From the NCBI RefSeq assembly GCF_001636315.1, contig NZ_KV440949.1:5474084-5538083 (forward strand): a stretch of DNA of 64,000 bases, written 5' to 3'. Under the pieces are notes generated by a model. It had not been told where the DNA came from. It was given only the letters and a program-made list of their open reading frames with translations, and searched no databases. Origin of the DNA: Neobacillus mesonae (GTDB lineage Bacteria; Bacillota; Bacilli; Bacillales; Cytobacillaceae). Position numbers and translations under genes: made by a program. Shown here piece after piece: positions 49,423 to 58,666 of this stretch; the stretch's first letter is position 1; the number at the start of each line of letters is the position of its first letter.

Positions 49423-50715
49423 TCACGCATGTTTTTTTGTTTTCCATAGTTGTTCCATCACAATTACAATGATCGTACCAACAATGAGACCATTGCTTAA
49501 AATATATTGGAGAATAGTAGGAAGCCCCTGAAAAATCCCTTTAGGAAGAAACATTAACCCCATACCGATTAGCAATGTGATTCCTAATATAGTTAGCCGG
49601 CGTTGGTCTAATTCGTCTTTCAAAAGGGATTGAAAGGAGATCCCAATCATTTGGACAAAGGATGCTAAACTTGCGGCACAAGCTATTGGGCCGGGAAGCA
49701 TAGCTAAGAAGTTAACGATTGCCGGTACAAAGGCTATACCTGCTAATGCTAAACTTGCTATTAGGAAAGGCATTATTCGTTTTTGCCCGGTTAATCGGAT
49801 AAAACCCGCCGATACTGGCAATGGGACAATTCCTATTGTCGAAAAAACGGCTGAAATAATATGTGTAATACCACCTGCGCAACTGGCGCGGTTAATGGTT
49901 TGTTTTTCAGGTTTTCCTGATTCTGGAACCACTTCTTTAACAGCCGTAACGGCCGCTATTGTATTAGAAACTAAAATAAACGTAAATATAATTGATGTTA
50001 TAATCATTCCAGCATTTAACTGCGGAGGCCCCCATGCAAAAATGTCTGGTAATTTAATAAAAGAAACCGGTGTGGAAATCGTATGGGGGGTTTTTCCAAA
50101 TAAGAAATATAGAAACCATCCAAATAAAATTCCTAACAGTACGGAATAACTTTTCATCCATCCTTTTCCTTTAATTGATAGTACGATCACTAGAACAAAT
50201 ACGCCAAATGAAATTGCTGCTATTTCATAGTCTAGTGTGGACTGACCTTGTATTCCGAGCATTCCCTCTAAAAAAACACCACTAAGTTGAAGAGTTAGAA
50301 TCAAAAGAAAAGAGCCAGTAACTAAAGGAGTGAACAAAAACAGCAGCCGATTAACCAGGCCGGTTATGCCAAGAATAAAAAGTAAAAATCCTGTTACTAG
50401 CAAGCCACCTTCTAAAAGTTGTAATGTTTCTTTCGTACTTTCCTCCTGCTGAATTGCCATACTCGCTAAAATGACAAATATACTGACCCATGAACCTGCA
50501 GGTCCGTCAGCGATTGGATAGCGATGTCCGAGCCATCCTTGTATAAAAGAGCTAATACCTACCACAAAAAAAGTTCGTTGCATCAAACTGGATATTTCCT
50601 CTATAGATAAATGAAATACTCCCCCAATTACGATCGGTAATGCCACAGAAGTGGCCAGCAGGAAAAAGAACCATTGAAATATGCTTAAACCGCTGTAAAA
50701 ACGTTGTTGCTCCAT
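49423..50715 (-). CDS. NCS2 family purine/pyrimidine permease
   Basis: Membrane importer of the nucleobase:cation symporter-2 family, 430 aa, with about 12-14 helices. Marks include ADGPAGSWVSIFVILASMA (substrate-site segment) and the later VSNTIAAVTAVKEVVPESGKPEKQTINRASCAGGITHIISAVFSTIGIVPLPVSAGFIRLTGQKRI. The canonical QxR and NxGxI motifs are diverged, so it belongs to a side branch. Paired with the guanine deaminase gene it probably imports guanine or another purine. Divergent from a LysR gene that may control it. Confidence 0.88.
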   Translation of the reverse strand: MEQQRFYSGLSIFQWFFFLLATSVALPIVIGGVFHLSIEEISSLMQRTFFVVGISSFIQGWLGHRYPIADGPAGSWVSIFVILASMAIQQEESTKETLQLLEGGLLVTGFLLFILGITGLVNRLLFLFTPLVTGSFLLILTLQLSGVFLEGMLGIQGQSTLDYEIAAISFGVFVLVIVLSIKGKGWMKSYSVLLGILFGWFLYFLFGKTPHTISTPVSFIKLPDIFAWGPPQLNAGMIITSIIFTFILVSNTIAAVTAVKEVVPESGKPEKQTINRASCAGGITHIISAVFSTIGIVPLPVSAGFIRLTGQKRIMPFLIASLALAGIAFVPAIVNFLAMLPGPIACAASLASFVQMIGISFQSLLKDELDQRRLTILGITLLIGMGLMFLPKGIFQGLPTILQYILSNGLIVGTIIVIVMEQLWKTKKHA

Positions 50716-50844
50716 ATTGTTTCACCTTCATTTAAAAATGTTTATTTTTTTTAATTAGCAATAGAAATAGTTCTAATTGGCTTAAAATAAAGTTCTTCCG
50801 CGAGAAAAGCTCCTATTAATCTATCTCGATGTTCTAGCAAACGC

Positions 50845-50859
50845 GCAAAATTTTTTTGC
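50845..50859. promoter_or_regulatory. Candidate LysR-type operator in the divergent region
   Basis: GCAAAA-TTT-TTTTGC palindrome midway between the permease and lysR genes. Nearby TTGCGAGAAATTTC may be a further half site. Weak evidence only. Confidence 0.35.
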
Positions 50860-51003
50860 TTAAAAATGCATCGCGGTTTAAAGCACGTTGCGAGAAATTT
50901 CTTTTCATCTAAAATTATGATATCTTAGTACGTAGTATATGGAAAATATAAAAAAAATTAATTTTACTTAAGTTTTTCATATAATAAGGGGGCTTTTTCG
51001 CTG

Positions 51004-51903
51004 ATGGATATTAGACAACTACGATATTTCATAGCAATTGTAGAAGAAAGAAAAATTTCTGCTGCCGCTGAAAGACTTCATATCTCCCAGCCACCGCTAA
51101 GCCAGCAACTGAAAGCAATGGAAGATGAATTAGGAACGAAATTAATAGAGAGGCATGGAAAATTTTTAGGAGTAACGGAAGCAGGAAAAGCCTTGTATAA
51201 GTATGCCCTTCAAATGACTCAGTTAATGGAAGAAGCCAGAATGGAGGTAAAGGAAGTCGGTAACGGGCTAAGCGGAGGACTGACGATAGGTATCAATACT
51301 TTTTCTGTAGTGGGTTTACCTAAGTTACTTCACCAATTTCACAAAGAATATCCTAAGGTTACTTATAAAATTCATCAAAATGAGTCAACTCATCTTTGCC
51401 AATTAGTAAGAGACCGGATTGTTGAGCTGGCGATTATACGATTGCCGCTCGAGTTAGATGATTTTTCAACTATCCATCTTTATACAGAACCTTTTTACTT
51501 TATTACTTCAAATAAAAAGCAGCCTTTTAATCATCAGGTTATGCTTGCTGACATTCAAAACCGCCCTCTAATTTTACCGAGTACTGAAGGTTTGGGGGTT
51601 TATTATATGATTTTGGAAGCATTTTCGAAAGCTCAACTACATCCGAACATTATTGCCGAGTGCTCTGATATCTCCCTTTTATTAGAGTTAGTCGCTTGTC
51701 AATTTGGAGAAGCTATTGTTCCGGAAACCGTCATTAAACAATATAAAAACTACAATATCCAGGCTTTCAAAATTTCAGATAAAGAGATATCTGCCAATAC
51801 GGGCTTAATATGGCTGAAGGATCATTATCTATCAAAAACCGCTCAAAACTTTACTCAACAGTTAACCGAATACCTCCAGCAAAATACGGATATACAGCAT
51901 TAA
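51004..51903 (+). CDS. LysR family transcriptional regulator
   Basis: Regulator of 299 aa. N-terminal winged helix MDIRQLRYFIAIVEERKISAAAERLHISQPPLSQQLKAMEDELGTKLIERHGKFLGVTEAGKAL (1-64), then a periplasmic-binding-protein-like effector domain starting GGLTIGINTFSVVGLPKLLHQFHKEYP. It is divergent from the purine permease/guanine deaminase pair (288-bp gap), the usual layout for LysR control of the facing operon. RBS AAGGGGG. It ends in a strong terminator. Confidence 0.92.
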   Translation: MDIRQLRYFIAIVEERKISAAAERLHISQPPLSQQLKAMEDELGTKLIERHGKFLGVTEAGKALYKYALQMTQLMEEARMEVKEVGNGLSGGLTIGINTFSVVGLPKLLHQFHKEYPKVTYKIHQNESTHLCQLVRDRIVELAIIRLPLELDDFSTIHLYTEPFYFITSNKKQPFNHQVMLADIQNRPLILPSTEGLGVYYMILEAFSKAQLHPNIIAECSDISLLLELVACQFGEAIVPETVIKQYKNYNIQAFKISDKEISANTGLIWLKDHYLSKTAQNFTQQLTEYLQQNTDIQH

Positions 51904-51920
51904 GGATATTTAAGTATTTA

Positions 51921-51967
51921 AAATCCCAATCTCTCAATTATGACATTGAGAGATTGGGATTTATTTA
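51921..51967 (+). terminator. Terminator of the lysR gene
   Basis: AAATCCCAATCTCTCAAT / TATGAC / ATTGAGAGATTGGGATTT, a perfect 18-bp stem followed by ATTTATT. Confidence 0.9.
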
Positions 51968-52256
51968 TTCGACTATATGGCTCTAAAATGAAAACGGAAA
52001 ACCTTATTTTAACTTCCCCCTTTACCTTTTAAGTAATAAAGATCAAAATATTTTGGTTAATTATAAAAAGCGATACCAGTAATCGACATCACTATCGAAT
52101 GTGAGAATAAAATTAAACTTCTATTTTATTTAATACCATAGGACACTCCATAAATAATCGTAATGCCTTAAGTATAATTTGTGTGGAACAAATGCTTATT
52201 TCAGCGTGTCAAAAATCAAATTATTAAACGGTTGAAAGGCTGAGAAGTGCATAATA

Positions 52257-52281
52257 AAAGACCTCAATTAGAGGTCAAAAA
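52257..52281 (-). terminator. Terminator of the small membrane-anchored protein gene
   Basis: Minus strand GACCTC / TAATT / GAGGTC followed by TTTTATT. Confidence 0.8.
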
Positions 52282-52297
52282 TGAATAGATTACTAAA

Positions 52298-52744
52298 TTA
52301 TTGTTGATTTTTAGACTTATTATTTCGCAATATGACTCCGACTATAATAAGTGCAATTATTATAACAGCAGATAGGAAATAGAGGTTAGAGATTACATTC
52401 ATTATGTGAAAAGGTGCTTTATGAACATAAACAGCCTTTACCCACTGGTTTTCTTCTTTTACTGCAATTGCATTGGAAGTTGATGTCCCTTTTATTTCAT
52501 AATATTTTGTTCCTTTAGAATAAAAGTTTGAAGCATCTCCGTAATAATTTCCATTCATATCATTTGGTTGGGTCTTTACTTCCCCTATGATTTTACCAAT
52601 CTCGCTGTTTTGGATAATTTCTTCTTGTTTAACTTCATAAACCTTTCCTTTCCAAACAACAAAAGGATAAGCCCAAGATAATGCTTGAACTGAGGAAGAA
52701 ATCATAAATATAAGTAAAAGCGATAACGATACTATTCTTTTCAT
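52298..52744 (-). CDS. Hypothetical exported protein with C-terminal membrane anchor
   Basis: Protein of 148 aa. N-terminal signal peptide (about 1-22, ends VQALSW), an extracellular domain with repeated Tyr/Lys/Asn (YPFVVWKGKVYEVKQEEIIQNSEIGKIIGEVKTQPNDMNGNYYGDASNFYSKGTKYYEIKG), then one transmembrane helix near 115-138 and a basic cytoplasmic tail. Function unknown. Start ATG 52744 after TTGGGGGTA. Confidence 0.75.
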   Translation of the reverse strand: MKRIVSLSLLLIFMISSSVQALSWAYPFVVWKGKVYEVKQEEIIQNSEIGKIIGEVKTQPNDMNGNYYGDASNFYSKGTKYYEIKGTSTSNAIAVKEENQWVKAVYVHKAPFHIMNVISNLYFLSAVIIIALIIVGVILRNNKSKNQQ

Positions 52745-53131
52745 AAGTACCCCCAACGGTTAACCATTTAACCTTATCATATCGGAAAATTCTAGAAATA
52801 GTAAACCAATCTAAAAACAACAATCTTTTAGAAACAGCCTTTAATAATTTATTCTATTCTTAACAACAAAGGGTCTGTATTAAGACACTTTTTTTATCAA
52901 TAACCTTAAAAATAAATATGTTTAGCCTTTCTAAAGCCTGAGGACTAAATTTGACATCATATCTTCTATTTCTCCTTTAACACCCCCCTATTTAGCTTAA
53001 TTCCGATATTGAAAAAGGACTGCCAAAACAGTCCGTTTTTTGTAAAACTTAAGCGCCCGATTGTGAGTAACATTAATACAGTTTATGACCCAAAATTACA
53101 TGTATTTCGGCTGAACCCCTTATAATGATGC
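52745..53131. other. Intergenic stretch
   Basis: Contains a terminator-like stem AAAAAGGACTG-CCAAAA-CAGTCCGTTTTTT at 53013-53041 and the repeat word AAGCGCCCGATTGTGAG at 53051. No gene. Confidence 0.45.
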
Positions 53132-53752
53132 TTAACTCCGCTTAGTTGGCTGAAAACGGACGATTATAAGAATAAACAGTATGACTCCAAAAACTGCTTC
53201 GACCAACCAGACCATAGGATAATCAACATAGTAGGTAAAACTGTAGGTAAAACCTGAAAAAAAACGAACATATATTAACCCAAAGCACGGTTCGAGTACA
53301 AACAGTGTTGCTGTAAATACCAAAATCATATTGGATCTCTTTTGATGAAGAAATCCTCCTAATATTCCAAAGATCGGACCACTCAGGCAAGCGAGAATAA
53401 AGTAGATCTTTCCGGATCTCAAGGTTGCAAGAAAATCGGCGACCCATGGATACGGACTAAGTTCAGGGTGTGGTCCGATGTCAAGGACGAAAATGTTGGC
53501 AAAATAGAAACCAAAAAGTCCAATCAACGAGGCTCCCAAGCCAACTAAAGCCGATTGGATAACTCGATGTCTTGTCGAAATGGCAGCAGCAACGAACGGT
53601 AATATCATCCAGGGAGCACTCGAGTTACCGATAGCCATTCTTATACCACTACCGTTTCCCTTGAACACCGCCATCAATATCCCGAATACCATGGCCATCA
53701 CTAAAACAATGGATAGTCTAAGAGATTTCATCAGCACATTATTACGAGTCAT
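53132..53752 (-). CDS. Hypothetical six-helix membrane protein (DUF6518-like)
   Basis: Integral membrane protein of 206 aa with about six hydrophobic helices and few charges. Segments such as GNSSAPWMILPFVAAAISTRHRVIQSALVGLGASLIGLFGFYF and GKIYFILACLSGPIFGILGGFL resemble the DUF6518 group. The family name is from pattern memory, and the function is unknown. Start (MTRNNVLMK) at ATG 53752. The ribosome binding site is a weak AGGAAGTGAG. Confidence 0.7.
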   Translation of the reverse strand: MTRNNVLMKSLRLSIVLVMAMVFGILMAVFKGNGSGIRMAIGNSSAPWMILPFVAAAISTRHRVIQSALVGLGASLIGLFGFYFANIFVLDIGPHPELSPYPWVADFLATLRSGKIYFILACLSGPIFGILGGFLHQKRSNMILVFTATLFVLEPCFGLIYVRFFSGFTYSFTYYVDYPMVWLVEAVFGVILFILIIVRFQPTKRS

Positions 53753-53906
53753 TACTGTCTACTCACTTCCTTTGCAAAAATTCTGACCCCTATTTTGATT
53801 TAGAACATTTTAAATTAATCAATGCTGAATTATTGTTTAAGTACGACTTTTCTCAAAAACCAATTCTAACAATAATATAAATATTCAATTTTCCATGGGT
53901 TTCCTC

Positions 53907-53975
53907 CTCCATTATATGGCCCTTTACATAAAAAAAGACTCTATCGTTATTCTGGATAAGTGCCCTTTAATAGAA
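53907..53975. repeat. Dispersed repeat copy with long hairpin
   Basis: CCTCCATTATATGGCCCTTT head (shared with 45073), then the hairpin CGTTATTCT ... AGAATAACG spanning GTGCCCTTTAAT. Confidence 0.55.
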
Positions 53976-54159
53976 TAACGGAATCTAGATAAACCGACAT
54001 GAAACAGTTTGTTTTTCTGGAACTATTTAGAGGAGGATATACCAATTTAAATAAAATGTTTCTCAATAATTTTCTTTGCTCTTTCATCAAGTTAGGAGGG
54101 TAATTGATTAATAGAGAAATATTTCAAATCCAAAATTTCACTTTTTATCCATAGTTAAA

Positions 54160-54471
54160 TTACCACTTAACCCCCTCCGCTAAGAAAATACATATAATGT
54201 TATAGACTTCATCGCCATTAGGATATTTAAAATAAAGGTCCTTTCCAGAAAAAATATCGACAAACCTAAAATTCTTAACTTTTAAGCCTGTTTCTTCAAA
54301 GAGTTCACGTTTAGCAGTTTGCTCCAAACTTTCTCTAAGCTCCATTGCTCCACCTATTCGGAAACAGGGTGTAAACGATCCTAGTAATATAGGTCGTTTT
54401 AAACAAAAAAGAATCCATTGTAATTCCTTTTTATAAATGGATTCTTTTCCTTTTAATACGGTTCTTAACAA
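54160..54471 (-). pseudogene. Decayed NUDIX hydrolase (YjhB-like)
   Basis: A frame of 103 codons keeps the NUDIX box as GGAMELRESLEQTAKRELFEETGL (G-x5-E-x7-REUxEE) and the following FVDIFSGKDLYFKYPNGDEVYNIICIF. The part before the box (WILFCLKRPILLGSFTPCFRI) is scrambled relative to the usual LLxKRSDNGxWGLPGG, suggesting small indels. The protein stops soon after the box, while relatives run to about 150-210 aa. I read it as a frameshifted, truncated remnant. The enzyme would hydrolyse nucleoside diphosphate derivatives. Confidence 0.72.
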
Positions 54472-54512
54472 GAAATCTAACTTTCCCTTGGAACTGCAGC
54501 ATTGGCCCCCTT

Positions 54513-55379
54513 CTATGGCAAATGCCGTAGTTTGTCAGGATTGCCAACAATATAGATGTTCTGTATTCGATCGCGATTAAAGGCGAAGGAATAGACATAC
54601 TTCAGGTCATCATCCGTTGCTAAGATCAGCCCTGGTATTCCGTTGATGGAAGCAAAGGAGAAGGTGAGCTTCCCTTCGTATTTTTTCAACAGTTTTTTTA
54701 GCAATTGGATGACACGGGCAGCGCCGAAAATAGGCACCCTTGCTGTTGGTACTTTACCGCCGCCATCCGCGTACATGGCAATATCTTCGCTGACAAGCTC
54801 CAATATTTGCGTAATATCTCCATTTATGAAGCTTTGGACAAACTCTTTGATTTTTGATTCCATAATCGAAACAGATGGCTGTTGTTCAGGGCTAAAATCC
54901 ATGCTTTTCTTGATGCGGTGGAAAATTTGCCGGCAATTCGCACTGCTCTTGTCAAGAATTTCTGCGATTTCATCATAGGAGTAGTGAAAAACCTCGCGAA
55001 GCAAAAAGACGGCTCGTTCGTTGGCATTGAGCTGCTGCAGCAATAGTAAATAGGCTGTGGAGATAGACTCTTGTTGTAACAAGGCCTGTGAAGGGTCGTT
55101 TGTCGAGTTCTCTTTTTCCAGTAATGGTTCCGGCAGCCACGGTCCGACATAGACCTCGCGTTTTTTTGCGGATGACCGTATTAAATCAAGACACCGATTG
55201 GTGACAATCTTGCAAAGATAGGCTCTTTTGTTTTCAATCGTTTCGCGGTTAGGGAGCTGGTTAAAGGCAATAAATGCTTCTTGGACAATATCCTCCGAAT
55301 CCATGACGCTGCCCAACATACGATAGGCTAAAGAAAAAAGAAGAGGCTGATAGGTTTTATACAGTGTTTCTACACACAT
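54513..55379 (-). CDS. ECF41-group RNA polymerase sigma factor
   Basis: Extracytoplasmic-function sigma factor of 288 aa. Region 2 (YKTYQPLLFSLAYRMLGSVMDSEDIVQEAFIAF) and region 4 (QQLNANERAVFLLREVFHYSYDEIAEILDKSSANCRQIFHRIKKSM) are complete. The C-terminal SnoaL-like extension and the three ECF41 signatures are present: WLPEPL in the linker, DGGGKV and terminal NPDKL. In this group the extension replaces an anti-sigma factor. Start ATG 55379 after AAAGGAT, overlapping the oxidoreductase gene by 10 bp. Operon with an oxidoreductase fits the ECF41 pattern, and a matching promoter lies at 56698. Confidence 0.93.
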   Translation of the reverse strand: MCVETLYKTYQPLLFSLAYRMLGSVMDSEDIVQEAFIAFNQLPNRETIENKRAYLCKIVTNRCLDLIRSSAKKREVYVGPWLPEPLLEKENSTNDPSQALLQQESISTAYLLLLQQLNANERAVFLLREVFHYSYDEIAEILDKSSANCRQIFHRIKKSMDFSPEQQPSVSIMESKIKEFVQSFINGDITQILELVSEDIAMYADGGGKVPTARVPIFGAARVIQLLKKLLKKYEGKLTFSFASINGIPGLILATDDDLKYVYSFAFNRDRIQNIYIVGNPDKLRHLP

Positions 55380-56665
55380 AATTCGATATCCTTTCTTGCT
55401 TTCGTTAGCTGTGAAACTGCACGTTTCGCACTGGCCACAGATGCGTCCACGAGCAGCTCTCCATGCGATGCCCAATCACCGGCAACATAAAGACCATCAA
55501 TTTCAGGAACAGCAGGACCCGGATTCTCGTTTCGATTTAGATGAGGAAAATCATGAATCACCGTCATTTTGGGCAGATACTGACGGGCAGTCAAGTGATT
55601 TCGCCAACCGGGTTGAGCGATATCTAATACCTGTTCCAACTCTCTTTCATCCTGTTCCGGGTCCGTTTGTGGGCCCTGATATTTGAAAAGCGAAACTACT
55701 TGTGTTTCATCGTCGCTTAGGATGGCTGGGCGTGGTTTTCCGTCACGTGAATGGTTGGAAAGTAAAATGGGTTGATCGATGCCGTAAATAAATTGGTGTT
55801 TAGGCTTGGGAAGCTGGCGTAATCCAACATCGAGACAGGCGACAGTAACAGCGAGCGCTTGCTTTTTCCATGTGTTAAGTGCAGTTAGCTCTGCATGTGG
55901 GACTAGTTTGTGAGAAATGGTGGGCGGCGTTGTCAGAATAACATTTGTTGCTTCTATTTTACTGCCATCGGCACATAAAATCGATCGGACTTTTTGCTCA
56001 TTAAGTTCGATAGAAGCTACTTTGCATTTGGTGACTATTTTTACCCCCAGCCGAACAGCATGCTCATGAAGCTCTTCCACGAGCGACCCCCAGCCTTTAT
56101 CCAGATAGAATGCCCCATGCAATGCATGCTGCAGATGCTTTAAGGCTGGACCGGCTGTGTGTAAATCAGGTGCAGCCACATAGGTAACGGTTCGAAGCAA
56201 CGCATAAAACAAGTTACGCAGCATCGGATCCTGTAATTCCGTTTCAATCCAATCCCGGATGCTGATATGATTCCAGATGCTCGTGTCCATTTTTCCCAAT
56301 TTTATAAACCATTTTGCAAATTCGAGCTTTCCTCCCCAAGTCAGAAGCGGACTTTTCATGAGGGAGGTAACGTTCATTGGCATGGTCAGTAATTGATTTT
56401 TCCATAGCCCGTAAGCATCTGCAGATGGTGAGGACCCTTCTAAACGTAATCCAAGTTCGCGAAATGTTTTATACGCTTCCCCATTATACAGGGCATGACC
56501 GCCTATATTAAAATACACACCCTGCTTTTTATTGGTAATGCCCCTTCCTCCCAACCGCTCGTTTTGTTCCAGCACAATCGTCTTTTTCCCTGCCTTTGCC
56601 GCATATATCGCAGCGGTTAAACCCGCAATTCCTCCGCCTACAATCGCCACATCATATTTTGTCAA
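55370..56665 (-). CDS. FAD-dependent oxidoreductase (phytoene desaturase/amine-oxidase-like)
   Basis: Flavoenzyme of 431 aa with an N-terminal Rossmann motif VAIVGGGIAGLTAAIYAAKAGKKTIVLEQNERLGGRG (about 6-42) and C-terminal GLYVAGDWASHGELLVDASVASAKRAV, as in NAD(P)/FAD-dependent desaturases and amine oxidases. Substrate unknown. It is the partner oxidoreductase of the ECF41 sigma factor gene, which overlaps its 3' end. The start is probably TTG 56665 (LTKYDVAIVGG), since AAAGGGTG sits 6 nt upstream; the ATG two codons earlier abuts that signal. Confidence 0.88.
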   Translation of the reverse strand: MTKYDVAIVGGGIAGLTAAIYAAKAGKKTIVLEQNERLGGRGITNKKQGVYFNIGGHALYNGEAYKTFRELGLRLEGSSPSADAYGLWKNQLLTMPMNVTSLMKSPLLTWGGKLEFAKWFIKLGKMDTSIWNHISIRDWIETELQDPMLRNLFYALLRTVTYVAAPDLHTAGPALKHLQHALHGAFYLDKGWGSLVEELHEHAVRLGVKIVTKCKVASIELNEQKVRSILCADGSKIEATNVILTTPPTISHKLVPHAELTALNTWKKQALAVTVACLDVGLRQLPKPKHQFIYGIDQPILLSNHSRDGKPRPAILSDDETQVVSLFKYQGPQTDPEQDERELEQVLDIAQPGWRNHLTARQYLPKMTVIHDFPHLNRNENPGPAVPEIDGLYVAGDWASHGELLVDASVASAKRAVSQLTKARKDIELCV

Positions 56666-56697
56666 TGTCATCACCCTTTTTGATTGTTTACAAACAT

Positions 56698-56724
56698 AAC
56701 GGGTGAGCGGATGATTTTGTGACA
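56698..56724 (-). promoter_or_regulatory. ECF41-type promoter of the oxidoreductase-sigma operon
   Basis: Minus strand TGTCACA (56724-56718), 16-bp spacer, CGTT (56701-56698). The published ECF41 consensus is TGTCACA-N16-CGTC, so the match is complete in the -35 element and spacing and 3 of 4 in the -10. It implies autoregulation. Confidence 0.78.
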
Positions 56725-56914
56725 AAAACAGGTAAAAGTTTTTTGAAGGTTATTCTCTCCTTGAAAAAGAAAATGAAAAGGAGAAGGGATATCCTCCGAA
56801 GTTGAAAAAGTACTACAAAAATTATATAAAGGATATATTTCCTTTATGAAAAACATAACTTATATCAAAAATTTAAATTCATTCAATAAGAAAATGCCGA
56901 GAGGAGTGTGTGTA

Positions 56915-57757
56915 ATGGGTTTCCCGCCACAGCAACAAAGTAAACCTGGCATTGAATCATTAATGACACCCAGACCTATATTTGATAACCCCAATTACAA
57001 ACCAGCCGGTAAACTTATGAATAAGGTAGCTCTTATTACTGGTGGGGATAGTGGGATTGGGAGAGCTGTTGCAGTCACTTTCGCGAAAGAAGGTGCAGAC
57101 ATTGCAATCTCATATTTAAATGAACACAGCGATGCAAAAGAAACGGAGTTCTATGTCAAAAAGTACGGCCGTCGTTGCATTACCATTTCAGGCGATATTG
57201 GGTATGAACAGCACTGCCAACAGGTTGTAATGCAAACCATTCACCAATTTGGCCGTATTGACATTCTGGTGAATAATGCCGGTGTAGTTTACATAAAGGA
57301 CAGTCTACTTGATATAGATTCGAATCAACGAGCAAGTACTTTTCACACAAATGTTTTTTCGCAGTTTATTTTGACGAAAGCTGCTCTGCCCTACATGAAT
57401 TCAGGGAGCTCCATAATAAATACAACATCCATTAGTGCCTATCTAGGAAATCAAGATTCAATTGACTACTCGGCATCAAAAGGAGCCATAGTTTCCTTTA
57501 CACGTTCGCTATCATTGTCACTGGCATCACGAGGGATTCGAGTCAATGGTGTTTCCCCAGGGCCTATTTGGACTCCATTAATTCCATCTTCCTTACCTCC
57601 AGAACAGATTGCCACATTTGGAGACAATGTTCCTATGAAGCGAGCCGGTCAACCGTTTGAAGTGGCACCTGCTTATGTATTCTTGGCCTCCGAAGATGCA
57701 TCTTACATATCAGGGCAAATTCTGCATGTGAATGGTGGAGAAATTGTAAACGGTTAA
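56915..57757 (+). CDS. SDR family oxidoreductase (general-stress type)
   Basis: NAD(P)-dependent short-chain dehydrogenase of 280 aa, similar to the YhxC/YdaD-type stress dehydrogenases with a ~35-residue N-terminal extension (FPPQQQSKPGIESLMTPRP). Cofactor loop GGDSGIGRAVAV (TGGDSGIGR), NNAG, the catalytic Ser in NTTSISAYLG and YSASK are all present; the C-terminal SGQILHVNGGEIVNG is standard. GAGGAGTG precedes ATG 56915, which is chosen over a longer frame from 56846. Divergent from the ECF41 operon. Confidence 0.9.
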   Translation: MGFPPQQQSKPGIESLMTPRPIFDNPNYKPAGKLMNKVALITGGDSGIGRAVAVTFAKEGADIAISYLNEHSDAKETEFYVKKYGRRCITISGDIGYEQHCQQVVMQTIHQFGRIDILVNNAGVVYIKDSLLDIDSNQRASTFHTNVFSQFILTKAALPYMNSGSSIINTTSISAYLGNQDSIDYSASKGAIVSFTRSLSLSLASRGIRVNGVSPGPIWTPLIPSSLPPEQIATFGDNVPMKRAGQPFEVAPAYVFLASEDASYISGQILHVNGGEIVNG

Positions 57758-57997
57758 ATATTCACAAAAATAATCTAGTTGTTTTTATTTAAACAGGGAA
57801 TTTACCCCACACCTTTGGATGAGTCACTACTATCTTAGTTTTCATTCAAAGGCTTTAATTTTTCCACCTCCAACCATTATTTAACCGCTCAAAATACATA
57901 GTTCCTTCACAATATAAGGCATACTCGTATTATTTGGCCAACCAGAAAAATCTGGTTGACCCCATATTACGAAATTTTAGATTAAATCACAAAAAAG

Positions 57998-58381
57998 TCA
58001 TTTATTTCGAGAAACGATAGCAAGCCAATTACCATCAGGATCCGACACATAAGAACGACGAACTCCTGCCTTATGAACTTTCGGTTCAATGACTACCGGT
58101 ACTTCGGCCACACGCAGACGGTTAACTGCCTGATCCGCATCCTCAGCCCAAATAGTAAGTTCAAAAGGGTGGCCTGGGGTAGGCGCGGATACGCTTCCTT
58201 CCTTCGCTGCTGCGTAGGTTGTCAAGGCGATCATGGAGTCCCCGAGGCGGAGTTCAACATGTTCGGGCTCTCCTTTATCCGGAAAGCGAAAGGTCTCTTC
58301 AAATTCCAGAAGATCCCGGTAGAATGTCAAAGAGCGGTTGATATCTGACGTATAAAGATTGGGGAAAGCAGATAAAAACAT
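57998..58381 (-). CDS. VOC family protein
   Basis: Glyoxalase-fold protein of 127 aa with paired modules: SAFPNLYTSDINRSLTFYRDLLEFEETFRFPDKGEPEHVELRLGDSMIALTTY and FELTIWAEDADQAVNRLRVAEVPVVIEPKVHKAGVRRSYVSDPDGNWLAIV. Function unknown, possibly a dioxygenase-like or resistance protein. Good ribosome binding site (AGGAGGAG) before the ATG. Confidence 0.87.
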   Translation of the reverse strand: MFLSAFPNLYTSDINRSLTFYRDLLEFEETFRFPDKGEPEHVELRLGDSMIALTTYAAAKEGSVSAPTPGHPFELTIWAEDADQAVNRLRVAEVPVVIEPKVHKAGVRRSYVSDPDGNWLAIVSRNK

Positions 58382-58666
58382 AAAAATCTCCTCCTAATGT
58401 TTATTCGGATAATCTTGCTCAGTTCTTGCGAAAAAAGCTCGTGCATTAAATAATAATTGTTCAAGATAATTAATTAATGTGGGGTAAATACGAACGCTGA
58501 TCCTTCCATCAGCTTTGTGACGTTCAAAACTTCCTTTTCTTTTAAATCAGTGTTAAAAATTAACCATTCAGGATTTAGCTTAGATTTAAATATGGTGTGT
58601 CCGTTAGTTTTTGATACAGGTTGTCTAAAAGGGAGCACGCTCGCCTTTCCTTTTCATATTTTCGCG

